Shown in pieces: positions 8,339 to 16,021 of a stretch of DNA of 64,000 nucleotides. Where the stretch lies: positions 1,063,809 through 1,127,808 of the forward strand of contig NZ_JAAAML010000001.1 in the NCBI RefSeq assembly GCF_024105735.1. The letters are read 5' to 3'. Within the stretch, counting starts at the first letter, position 1; every line of letters begins with the position of its first letter. The position numbers and the translations under genes are program-made. This DNA is from Parahoeflea alexandrii (GTDB lineage: Bacteria > Pseudomonadota > Alphaproteobacteria > Rhizobiales > Rhizobiaceae). Below the pieces are notes generated by a model, which worked only from the letters and a program-made list of their open reading frames with translations, was not told the DNA's origin and searched no databases.

Positions 8339-8814
8339 GTGTGTCCAAGGACCAGCTGATCGACTTCATCTACGATGAAGCGCGGATGCTTGATGAAGGG
8401 CGCTATGACGAATGGCTCGCGCTGTGGCTCAAGGACGGCCACTACTGGATGCCGCTCGATTACAACCAGACCGATCCGATCAATGTTACTTCGCTGATGT
8501 ATGAAGATCTGTTCATGCTGAAGTTGCGGGTCGAGCGCCTGAACGGCGCCCGGACATTCTCGCAAAAGCCCAAGAGCCGGTGTCATCACGTCATCCAGCG
8601 TCCGTTCGTTGACGAGATGGATGAGGCCGCCGGAACCTTCGTGACCAAGACCTTCATGCATTATGTCGAGACCCGGCTCGACGAGCAGTTCCTGCTGGCG
8701 CTGACGGCGCGGCATGATCTCGCGCTGGTTGACGGAAAGCTCCGGATCGCCAACAAGCGGGTCGATATCCTCAATTGCGACGCGGCCTTCCGCAATATTC
8801 AGCTGCTGCCATGA
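8335..8814 (+). CDS. Ring-hydroxylating oxygenase, beta subunit
   Basis: 159-residue small subunit of the NTF2/SnoaL-like fold, the usual length. It has the family pattern FIYDEARMLDEGRYDEWLALWLKDGHYWMP near the N-terminus and RTFSQKPKSRCHHVIQRP in the middle. It supports the structure of the alpha subunit and has no catalytic metal. Start and stop overlap both neighbours by 4 bp, showing tight translational coupling. Confidence 0.92.
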   Translation: MSVSKDQLIDFIYDEARMLDEGRYDEWLALWLKDGHYWMPLDYNQTDPINVTSLMYEDLFMLKLRVERLNGARTFSQKPKSRCHHVIQRPFVDEMDEAAGTFVTKTFMHYVETRLDEQFLLALTARHDLALVDGKLRIANKRVDILNCDAAFRNIQLLP

Positions 8815-10454
8815 TCGAGCCGGGGACCCAGACCATCTGGCAGGCTTTTGCCGCCACCGCCGGGCTTTATCAGGACCGTCCTGTGTTCAACATCATGGCG
8901 GAGACTGCCGGAATCTACGGCATCGAACCCGGCGAGGTAAGCTACCGGCAGGTGCAGGAGCAGGTCACGGAACTGGCGGCTTCCCTGCAGCAGAAAGGCT
9001 ACAGCCCCGGTTTCCGGGTCATGCTGCTGCTCGAAAACCGTCCGCAGTTCTTTGTCTGGCTGCTGGCGCTGAACCGGATCGGCGCCTCGGTGGTTCCGGT
9101 CAATCCGGATCTCAGGCACTCGGAGCTTACCTATATGGCCGGCCATTCCGAGCCCTCCCTGATTGTCGGACTTGCGAACCGCTGCGAAGAACTTGCTGCC
9201 GCAGCCAGCGATGCTGGGCTTTCGGTTCCGGTGATCGCGCCGGGCGATGCGGTGCCCCAACCCGGAACAGCGGGCCCCGTTGCGCTCAGGGAAGACGAGA
9301 CCGGTGAAGCACTTGTTGGCGAGGAAATGGAAGCGGCGCTGCTTTACACCTCCGGCACCACGGGCAATCCGAAGGGATGCATTCTCACCAATACCTATTT
9401 TCTCGAAGCCGGGCGCTGGTACGCCAATGCGGGTGGGCTGTGCGCGCTTACCCCCAATGGCGAGCGGATGATCACGCCGCTGCCGATCTTTCACATGAAC
9501 GCCATGGCCTATTCCTTCATGGCGATGGTCGCGGTCGGTGGCTGCCTGACAGTGCTTGACCGGTTTCACCCGTCGAGCTGGTGGCGGTGCGTGCGCGAAA
9601 GCGGGGCGACATGCCTGCATTATCTCGGCGTCATGCCGTCGATGCTGATGGGCGCGGCAGAGGATCCGGCAGACAGGGACCATTCGGTCCGGTTCGGGTT
9701 CGGGGCGGGTGTCGATCCAAAGCTCCATGCGGGTTTCGAGGCGCGCTTCGGCTTTCCACTGGTCGAGGCCTGGGCCATGACGGAGACCGGCGCGGGTGCC
9801 GTGATTTGCGCCAACCAGTTGCCGCGCCGGGTTGGCGAAAGCTGTCTGGGCAAACCGGGAGCCGAACTTCAGGTGCGGATCGTTGATGCAGACGGATATG
9901 TCAGCCAGGCTGGTCCGGGCGAGTTGCTGGTCCGGCGAGAGGGCAGGGATCCCCGTCGCGGCTTCTTCGCCGGCTATTTCAAAAACCCGGAAGCCACCGA
10001 TGAAGCCTGGACGGATGGCTGGTTTCACACCGGCGACATTGTTCGCCGCGAAGCCGATGGCTCGATGTTCTTTGTGGACCGCAAGAAGAACGTGATCCGG
10101 CGTTCGGGCGAAAACATCGCCGCGGTGGAAGTCGAATCGGCGCTGATGCGGCATCCGGCGGTCAAGGCTGCCGCGGTCGCGGCGGTGGCCGATCCGGTGC
10201 GCGGAGACGAGGTGTTTGCCTGCCTCAAGGTCGAGGGTGAGCCGGGCGAGGCGCTGGCTCTCGATATTGTCGGCTGGTGCCTGGGGCAGCTCGCCTATTA
10301 CAAGGCGCCGGGCTATGTCGCCTTTGTCGACGCCCTGCCGCTGACATCGACGCAGAAGATCCAGCGCCGTGAGCTCAAGGAGCTTGCCGAAAGGCTTGTG
10401 CAGGACCCTGCAACGGTAGACACTCGCGGCATGAAGAAGCGGACGGCAGCGTGA
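8811..10454 (+). CDS. AMP-forming acyl-CoA ligase (ANL superfamily)
   Basis: 547-residue enzyme predicted to convert a carboxylate to its CoA thioester through an acyl-adenylate. Core motifs are present: the P-loop LLYTSGTTGNPKG (residues 178-189), the AWAMTETGAG adenine motif, GWFHTGDIVR, the hinge DRKKNVIRRSGENI, and the catalytic Lys near the C-terminus in TSTQKIQRREL. The ATG at 8811 overlaps the beta-subunit stop by 4 bp and replaces a longer in-frame start inside that gene. In the pathway proposed here it would activate the oxygenated indole-acetate side chain so that the next two gene products can cleave it. The exact acid cannot be read from the sequence. Confidence 0.9.
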   Translation: MIEPGTQTIWQAFAATAGLYQDRPVFNIMAETAGIYGIEPGEVSYRQVQEQVTELAASLQQKGYSPGFRVMLLLENRPQFFVWLLALNRIGASVVPVNPDLRHSELTYMAGHSEPSLIVGLANRCEELAAAASDAGLSVPVIAPGDAVPQPGTAGPVALREDETGEALVGEEMEAALLYTSGTTGNPKGCILTNTYFLEAGRWYANAGGLCALTPNGERMITPLPIFHMNAMAYSFMAMVAVGGCLTVLDRFHPSSWWRCVRESGATCLHYLGVMPSMLMGAAEDPADRDHSVRFGFGAGVDPKLHAGFEARFGFPLVEAWAMTETGAGAVICANQLPRRVGESCLGKPGAELQVRIVDADGYVSQAGPGELLVRREGRDPRRGFFAGYFKNPEATDEAWTDGWFHTGDIVRREADGSMFFVDRKKNVIRRSGENIAAVEVESALMRHPAVKAAAVAAVADPVRGDEVFACLKVEGEPGEALALDIVGWCLGQLAYYKAPGYVAFVDALPLTSTQKIQRRELKELAERLVQDPATVDTRGMKKRTAA

Positions 10455-11620
10455 AGCGGCAGAGTTACGACGGGGTGGTTCTGACCGCGCCTGTCTCGGT
10501 GCCCTATGTCCGCTATTCCCAGGAAACCGCACACTGGTGGATCGCGCGCGCGCTCAAGCAGACGCTCGAGGTGGCGAGCCTTTCGCCGCGCCAGCTGGAC
10601 GGGTTTTCGGTCTCGAGTTTCACGCTGTTTCCCGATACGCCGGTGGGGCTGACCCAGCATCTGGGGCTGAGTCCGCGATGGCTCGACAGCATTCCGATGG
10701 GCGGGGCGAGCGGGGTGGTGGCGCTGAGGCGGGCGGCACGCGCGGTACAGGCCGGTGACGCTGATGTGGTGGCCTGCATTGCCGGCGATGCCAACCGGAT
10801 CGACAGCTTTCGCCAGCTCCTGTCGTCGTTTTCGCGCTTTGCGATGGATGCGTCCTATCCCTATGGATCCGGCGGACCGAACGCCAGTTTTGCGCTGATC
10901 GCCGATGCCTACATGACTGAGTATGGTGTGACGCGTGAGGATTTCGGCCGCATCGCGGTGGCGCAGCGGGCCAATGCGCTGCACTACCCGAATGCCATTA
11001 TGAAGGCGCCGCTGACGCTGGAGCAGTATCTTTCCGCCCGGCCGATTTCCGAGCCGTTCGGGCTGTTTGACTGCGTCATGCCCTGCGCCGGTGCCGAAGG
11101 TTTTCTGGTGATGCGCGAGGACGAAGCGCAAAGCCGCGGCCTTGCCTATGCCCGTATTTCTGCAACGATCGAGCGCCACAACGCCTTTCCCGAAGATCCG
11201 ATCCAGCTGCGCGGCGGCTGGGCAATGGATATCGATGAACTCTATGAAATGGCGGGCTGCGGGCCGGAATCCATCGACCTGTTGCAGACCTATGACGATT
11301 ACCCGGTGATCTCGATGATGCAGTTCGAGGATCTGGGTTTTTGCGCCAAGGGAGAGGGCGCGCGGTTCGTGCGCGCGCGCGATCTGACGATCACCGGCGA
11401 TTTTCCGCACAACACCTCGGGCGGGCAATTGTCTGCCGGGCAGGCGGGGGCCGCCGGCGGGTATCTCGGGCTGGTCGAGGCGATAAGGCAGGTGACCGGC
11501 CAGGCTGGCGGCACGCAGGTTGCCAAGGCCCGGACCGCGATGGTGTCTGGCTTCGGGATGATCAACTACGACCGTGGCCTGTGCTCCTCGGCAGCGATCC
11601 TGACAGGGGATGGCGTATGA
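10451..11620 (+). CDS. Thiolase-fold protein lacking the nucleophilic Cys (Ltp2/SCP-x-like, putative aldolase subunit)
   Basis: 389-residue thiolase-superfamily protein. The N-terminal half ends in the usual region of the active-site cysteine, but here the motif reads GGASG at residues 84-88 with no Cys, so ordinary Claisen thiolysis is unlikely. The C-terminal half has NTSGGQLSAGQAGAAGG in place of the thiolase GHP-x-GxSG loop. In actinobacterial steroid degradation, the Cys-less thiolase Ltp2 joins a DUF35 protein to form a retro-aldolase that cleaves a tertiary 3-hydroxyacyl-CoA. The next gene here encodes a DUF35 domain and overlaps by 4 bp, so the same kind of complex is likely. Activity is inferred, the missing cysteine is seen. 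Confidence 0.8.
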   Translation: MKRQSYDGVVLTAPVSVPYVRYSQETAHWWIARALKQTLEVASLSPRQLDGFSVSSFTLFPDTPVGLTQHLGLSPRWLDSIPMGGASGVVALRRAARAVQAGDADVVACIAGDANRIDSFRQLLSSFSRFAMDASYPYGSGGPNASFALIADAYMTEYGVTREDFGRIAVAQRANALHYPNAIMKAPLTLEQYLSARPISEPFGLFDCVMPCAGAEGFLVMREDEAQSRGLAYARISATIERHNAFPEDPIQLRGGWAMDIDELYEMAGCGPESIDLLQTYDDYPVISMMQFEDLGFCAKGEGARFVRARDLTITGDFPHNTSGGQLSAGQAGAAGGYLGLVEAIRQVTGQAGGTQVAKARTAMVSGFGMINYDRGLCSSAAILTGDGV

Positions 11621-12861
11621 CCGACAAGCTTCTGCCGCCGAAAAAGAAAAACCCGCAGTTGCGCCAGATGGTGCCCACGCTGCCGCCGCAGATGCGCTCG
11701 CGGGCGGCGCTGGGGCTGACTGCTGCTGCGGCGCGCGGGGCGTTCTCGCTGCAGCATTGCCAGGAATGCGGCGCTGTCCAGTATCCACCGCGCGATGCAT
11801 GCTGCGCCTGTCTCTCGGTCGATCTTGCCTGGCGCAAGACACCGAGGGAAGGCACGGTGATCGCCGAAACCCGCATTAACGTGTCGCCTGATCCCTATTA
11901 TCGCGAGCGGTTGCCCTGGCGTTCCGGTCTGGTGCGGCTTTCGGCCGGACCGACTGTTTTGTGCCACCTGCACGGCGATGTGGGGCGGGGCGACATCGTT
12001 CTTATGGATCTCAAGCTCGACAAGGCCGGGCAGGGTGTGATGATCGCTCTGCCTCAGGAAAGGAGTCCCGACATGGCGGACGATCCGCAATTGCGCGAGC
12101 TCACCGCGCATCCCAAACACCGGCGGGTGCTGATCACCGACATCAGGTCTCCTGCAACACGGCCGCTGATCGAGGCGCTGCTCAAGGCCGGGGCCTCGCA
12201 GATCTTCGTCGGCGAATCCGAAAGCTGGCGGCGTGGATCCGATCATGCGGCGATTGCCGGACTCGACAAGGTCTCGGTGATGCCGCTTGATGTCTCCGAT
12301 CCGTCCTCGGTGAAGAGACTGGCTGCCGAGATCGGCGGCAAGACCGATATCCTGATCAACACCGCGCGGCATGTGCGGCCCGGTGGGGTGCTCGGCTCCG
12401 ACACGGTGTTTGCGCGCGAGGAGTTCGAGATCAATGCGCTGGGGCTGATGCGGCTGGCGCAGGCCTTCGGTCCAGGCATGGCGTCGCGCACCGCTGACGG
12501 TGTCAATTCGGCCGTTGCCTTCGTCAACCTCCTGTCGGTGCATGCCTTGTCGGCAGACCCGCAGTATGGCGCGTTTTCGGCCAGCCAGGCGGCGGCGCTG
12601 TCGATCAGCCAGACGCTGAGGGCCGAGTTCCGCGCTTCGGGTCTCAGGATGATCAATGTCTTTGCCGGGCCGACCGACGATGAATGGCATCAGCCGCTGC
12701 CGCCGCCGAAAGTGGCGCCGAAGGCGCTCGCCATGTCCATCGTCGAAGCGCTCTGCGAAGGGCTCGAGGATGTGTATTGCGGCGATGTCGCAAAGGATCT
12801 GGAGGAGCGCTGGCGGCGTGATCCCAAGGTTCTGGAACGTGAACTTGCGGGAGGCGCCTGA
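11617..12861 (+). CDS. Fusion protein: DUF35 zinc-ribbon/OB domain plus degenerate SDR domain
   Basis: 414-residue fusion. Residues 40-150 form a DUF35 module: zinc ribbon Cys48-x2-Cys51 and Cys62-x2-Cys65, then an OB-fold (EGTVIAETRINVSPD to GQGVMIALP). DUF35 proteins partner thiolase-fold enzymes and help hold acyl-CoA. Residues 168-400 look like a short-chain dehydrogenase, but the glycine-rich nucleotide loop is lost (ITDIRSPATRP), NNAG is replaced by NTARH, and the catalytic Tyr and Lys are Phe320 and Gln324 while Ser307 is kept. This half is probably a non-catalytic scaffold or CoA/substrate-binding domain. The ATG at 11617 overlaps the thiolase gene by 4 bp, and one base is shared with the following gene. 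No frameshift is needed to join the halves. Confidence 0.82.
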   Translation: MTDKLLPPKKKNPQLRQMVPTLPPQMRSRAALGLTAAAARGAFSLQHCQECGAVQYPPRDACCACLSVDLAWRKTPREGTVIAETRINVSPDPYYRERLPWRSGLVRLSAGPTVLCHLHGDVGRGDIVLMDLKLDKAGQGVMIALPQERSPDMADDPQLRELTAHPKHRRVLITDIRSPATRPLIEALLKAGASQIFVGESESWRRGSDHAAIAGLDKVSVMPLDVSDPSSVKRLAAEIGGKTDILINTARHVRPGGVLGSDTVFAREEFEINALGLMRLAQAFGPGMASRTADGVNSAVAFVNLLSVHALSADPQYGAFSASQAAALSISQTLRAEFRASGLRMINVFAGPTDDEWHQPLPPPKVAPKALAMSIVEALCEGLEDVYCGDVAKDLEERWRRDPKVLERELAGGA

Positions 12862-13658
12862 TGAGCAATCCACTTGATCAGCTTGCGTCGGCTCTTGCAG
12901 GCGGTACGGTCGAGATTGTCGATCTCACCCACACGCTGGATCCGGATTTTCCGGTGATCGTGCTGCCGCCGGAGTTCGGTCAGTGTGCGCGGTTCCGGAT
13001 GGAGGAAGTCTCGGCCTATGACGGCCGCGGGCCGGCTTGGAAATGGCACAACATTTCCATGAACGAGCACACCGGCACGCATTTCGATGCGCCGATCCAC
13101 TGGGTCTCGGGCCGCGATGTCGCCAATGGTGCGGTCGACGAGATCGATCCCTCGGTTTTTGTCGGACCGGTGGTGGTGATCGATTGTTCCGAGGGCGCTG
13201 CGAGTAACGATGATTTTGAGCTTACGCCCGAGATCATCGATGCGTGGGAAGCCGAACACGGCCCAATTCCGGCCGACAACTGGGTGCTGATGCGCACCGA
13301 CTGGTCGAAACGGCGCGGTGCCGAGTATCTCAATATGGCGGACGACGGGCCGCATTCACCCGGGCCCACTCCGGCGGCGATCGAGACACTGCTGAAGCGC
13401 AACATCCGCGGGTTTGGTACCGAGACTGTCGGGACCGATGCTGGGCAGGGCGCGCATTACGTGCCGCCCTATCCGGCGCATTATCTGCTGCACGGGGCGG
13501 GGAAGTACGGGCTTCAGTGTCTTTCCAACCTCGACCGCCTGCCGCCCAAGGGGGCGATGCTGATCGCGCCGCCGCTGAAGATCAAGGGCGGCACCGGCAG
13601 TCCGCTCCGGGTGCTGGCGCTGGTGCCGGCTGGATCAGGTTCTGGAGAGACCAAATGA
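12861..13658 (+). CDS. Cyclase-family metal hydrolase, isatin hydrolase-like
   Basis: 265-residue member of the cyclase/kynurenine-formamidase-like family (PF04199 type). The metal motif H-x-G-T-H-x-D-x-P-x-H is complete (His70, His74, Asp76, His80). Further blocks recalled from the Labrenzia aggregata isatin hydrolase are present: WEAEHG, VLMRTDW, GPHSPGPTP, GTDAGQ, PPYPAHYLLH, NLDRLPPKGA and LKIKGGTGSP. This points to hydrolytic opening of isatin (an indole-2,3-dione) to isatinate, using Mn2+. The comparison is from memory of the family, not a search. It sits immediately after the putative aldolase genes that could form isatin. Kynurenine formamidase is the main alternative, but no tryptophan or kynurenine genes are nearby. 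Confidence 0.82.
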   Translation: MSNPLDQLASALAGGTVEIVDLTHTLDPDFPVIVLPPEFGQCARFRMEEVSAYDGRGPAWKWHNISMNEHTGTHFDAPIHWVSGRDVANGAVDEIDPSVFVGPVVVIDCSEGAASNDDFELTPEIIDAWEAEHGPIPADNWVLMRTDWSKRRGAEYLNMADDGPHSPGPTPAAIETLLKRNIRGFGTETVGTDAGQGAHYVPPYPAHYLLHGAGKYGLQCLSNLDRLPPKGAMLIAPPLKIKGGTGSPLRVLALVPAGSGSGETK

Positions 13659-14380
13659 GCGAGTACACGGCCGTCATCACCGGCGCCTCCAAGGGGATCG
13701 GCGCGGACCTGGCAGGCAAACTGCTTGAACGCGGCTATACGGTGATCAACCTGTCGCGCAATGCGCCCGAGTGGACGCATGAGCGGCTCGTCAGCCTCGA
13801 ATGCGACCTGCTTGATGCGGAGGCGGTCAAGGCGGCTGCCCACCGCATTGCCAGCGAGCACAAAGTCACCCACTTCGTCCACAATGCCGGGCTGATCTGG
13901 CCCAATCTCGTGGAAGAGGCAAAGCCAGAAGACATTACCGGTCTGTCGCAACTGCACTTGGGCTCGGCGCTGACGTTGTTGCAGGGCTTCCTGCCATCGA
14001 TGAAGGCGAAGAAATTCGGCCGCGTGATGTTCAATGGGTCGCGTGCGGCACTCGGCGTGCCGACGCGGACCGCCTATTCGGCAACCAAGGCCGGGATGAT
14101 TGGCATGGCCCGGACATGGGCGCTGGAACTGGCGCCGCATGGCATCACCGTCAATGTGGTGGCGCCGGGGCCGATCCAGACCGACAATTTCTGGGGCATC
14201 ATCCCGAAAGGCAGCGAGCGCGAGGCGGACCTTGCCAACAGGATCCCGGTCGGGCGTCTGGGCTCGGTGGATGATGTGAGCAACGCATTCCTGTTTTTCT
14301 GCGATCCGGCGAGCAGCTTTGTCACCGGTCAGACACTTTATGTCTGCGGTGGTACCAGCATCGGCATGATCAACCTGTAA
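13655..14380 (+). CDS. Short-chain dehydrogenase/reductase (classical SDR)
   Basis: 241-residue NAD(P)-dependent oxidoreductase with all classical motifs: TGASKGIG (9-16), NAG (77-79), Ser129, Tyr141 and Lys145 of the YxxxK pair, and a PGPIQTD segment. Unlike the SDR half of the fusion protein upstream it is fully equipped for catalysis. The ATG at 13655 overlaps the cyclase stop by 4 bp; an upstream in-frame extension overlaps the cyclase gene and is rejected. Last gene of the operon. In an indole-acetate route it might oxidise or reduce dioxindole/isatin-type intermediates or an aldehyde; the substrate is not predictable. Confidence 0.9.
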   Translation: MSEYTAVITGASKGIGADLAGKLLERGYTVINLSRNAPEWTHERLVSLECDLLDAEAVKAAAHRIASEHKVTHFVHNAGLIWPNLVEEAKPEDITGLSQLHLGSALTLLQGFLPSMKAKKFGRVMFNGSRAALGVPTRTAYSATKAGMIGMARTWALELAPHGITVNVVAPGPIQTDNFWGIIPKGSEREADLANRIPVGRLGSVDDVSNAFLFFCDPASSFVTGQTLYVCGGTSIGMINL

Positions 14381-14411
14381 CGCAATTCAGTCCGCGGTGG
14401 TCCGAAACGCA

Positions 14412-14435
14412 AATCGCGCCCGATAGGGCGCGATT
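14412..14435. terminator. Bidirectional hairpin between convergent operons
   Basis: AATCGCGCCC-GATA-GGGCGCGATT is a perfect 10-bp stem with a 4-nt loop, with flanking GCAA/TTGC able to extend it around one bulged A. It lies midway between the stop of the SDR gene (plus) and the stop of the LivF-type gene (minus). There is no strong T-run on either side, but position and stability suggest termination in both directions. Confidence 0.65.
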
Positions 14436-14468
14436 GCAGGTGTTGCGAGGTATGACCTGTCTGCGCGG

Positions 14469-15254
14469 CTAGATCGCCAGATAGTCGTGTCGCAGCTGCT
14501 CGTTCTCGAGAACTTCCTTGGCGGTGCCATCGTAAACGACCCCTCCGGATTCGAGGATGACCGCACGATCGGCAAGCTGAAGCGCGCGCACGGCATTCTG
14601 CTCGACCAGGATCGTGGTGATGCCCTGCTGCTTGATGATGTTGAGCGTCTTTTCGATCTCGTCAACGATGACCGGTGCCAGGCCTTCATACGGTTCGTCG
14701 AGAAGCAGGACCTTGATGTCGCGGGCCAGCGCACGACCGATCGACAACATCTGCTGCTCACCACCCGACAGCGTGACGCCTTCCTGCTTGCGGCGTTCGC
14801 CGAGCCGCGGGAACAGTTCGTAGATGCGTTCCACCGACCAGCCGATAGGCGGGGCGATCTGGGCCAGCTGGATGTTTTCCTCGACTGTCAGCCCTGCAAT
14901 GATGCGCCGGTCCTCCGGAACAAGTGCCAGGCCGTTGGTCGCGGCCTCATATGAGGTCATCCGGTGGAGAGGCTTGTGGTCAAGCCATATCTCCCCATGG
15001 GTGACCTGGGGATTGTCGAGGCGTGCGATGGCGCGCAGGGTTGAGGTCTTTCCGGCCCCGTTGCGCCCGAGCAAGGCAAGGATTTCGCCTTCGTGCACAT
15101 TGAAGTTGACGCCCTGGACGATGTAGCTCTCACCATAATAGGCATGCAGGTCATAGACCGAGAGATAGGCCGGTGCGGTGGCCGCCTGGTTGGCATTCTT
15201 CGAAAAATCAGGGCGCGGTTTGGTCGCGGCCGTGTCTGTTCCCAGCGTCGTCAT
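14469..15254 (-). CDS. LIV-type ABC transporter ATP-binding protein (LivF family)
   Basis: 261-residue cytoplasmic ATPase of a branched-chain-amino-acid-type importer. Walker A GRNGAGKTS, signature LSGGEQQML, Walker B VLLLDEPYEGLAP and the switch His-like region (ILVEQNAV) are all present. The first about 30 residues are an extra, poorly conserved N-terminal tail. It overlaps the LivG-type gene by 4 bp and is the last gene of the five-gene operon. LIV-type systems also import aromatic acids and amides, so the amino-acid name should not be taken as the ligand. Confidence 0.93.
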   Translation of the reverse strand: MTTLGTDTAATKPRPDFSKNANQAATAPAYLSVYDLHAYYGESYIVQGVNFNVHEGEILALLGRNGAGKTSTLRAIARLDNPQVTHGEIWLDHKPLHRMTSYEAATNGLALVPEDRRIIAGLTVEENIQLAQIAPPIGWSVERIYELFPRLGERRKQEGVTLSGGEQQMLSIGRALARDIKVLLLDEPYEGLAPVIVDEIEKTLNIIKQQGITTILVEQNAVRALQLADRAVILESGGVVYDGTAKEVLENEQLRHDYLAI

Positions 15255-16006
15255 GCGCTTTCTCCCAAATAGGCTTCCTTGACCTTCGGATGTCCCTTGA
15301 TGTTCTCGGGTATGTCTTCAACCAGCGGTGTGCCCTGGGCGAGAACGGTGATCCTCTGGGCGAGGGAGAAGACCACGTGCATGTCGTGTTCGATGATGAC
15401 CATCGTGATGTCGCGCGATGCGTGGATCTGCTTGAGCAGGTCGATGGTGTTGTTGGTGTCTGCGCGGGCCATGCCGGCTGTCGGCTCGTCGAGCAGCAGC
15501 AGCTTCGGCTCCTGCACGAGGCACATGGCCATCTCGAGGCGGCGCTTGTCGCCGCGCGACAGCGAGCCGGCGATCATGTCGCGCTTGGCCGCCATGTTGA
15601 CTTCTTCCAGCATGGCTTCGGCTTTTTCGATGATCGACTTCTCGCTCTCGATGCTTTCCACCGCATGCAAGCGGAAAGACCCGTCGCGCTTGGCAAAGCA
15701 GGGAATGAGCATGTTTTCCAAGACGCTCAGATCGGTGAAGATCTCGGGTGTCTGGAACACGCGGCTGATGCCCAGCTGGTTGATCTGAAATGGTGTCCGA
15801 CCGAGCACGGACTGCCCCTGAAAGGTCACGCTTCCGGTATCGGGGATCAGTTTCCCGACCAGCACGTTCAAGAGCGTCGATTTGCCGGCTCCATTGGGCC
15901 CGATGATGGCGTGAACCGATTTTTCGGCAATATCAAGGTTCACGTCGCCCAAGGCCTGCAATCCGCCAAAGCGCTTGTTGACGCCTTTAACTTCTAGAAT
16001 TCCCAT
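15251..16006 (-). CDS. LIV-type ABC transporter ATP-binding protein (LivG family)
   Basis: 251-residue ATPase, partner of the LivF-type protein in the importer heterodimer. Motifs: Walker A GPNGAGKST, the family-typical KSVHAIIGPNG lead-in, signature SLSRGDKRRLEMA (a divergent LSRGD signature seen in some members of this group), Walker B LLLLDEPTAGM, and the switch region VIIEHDM. The gene is 15 bp after the LivM-type gene and overlaps the next by 4 bp. Confidence 0.93.
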   Translation of the reverse strand: MGILEVKGVNKRFGGLQALGDVNLDIAEKSVHAIIGPNGAGKSTLLNVLVGKLIPDTGSVTFQGQSVLGRTPFQINQLGISRVFQTPEIFTDLSVLENMLIPCFAKRDGSFRLHAVESIESEKSIIEKAEAMLEEVNMAAKRDMIAGSLSRGDKRRLEMAMCLVQEPKLLLLDEPTAGMARADTNNTIDLLKQIHASRDITMVIIEHDMHVVFSLAQRITVLAQGTPLVEDIPENIKGHPKVKEAYLGESA

Positions 16007-16021
16007 GGTTCAGACTCCAGC

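Noticed and set aside
8799-10532. Minus-strand frame of 577 codons over the CoA ligase
   Set aside because: Antisense of a protein with all ANL-superfamily motifs; no coding features of its own.
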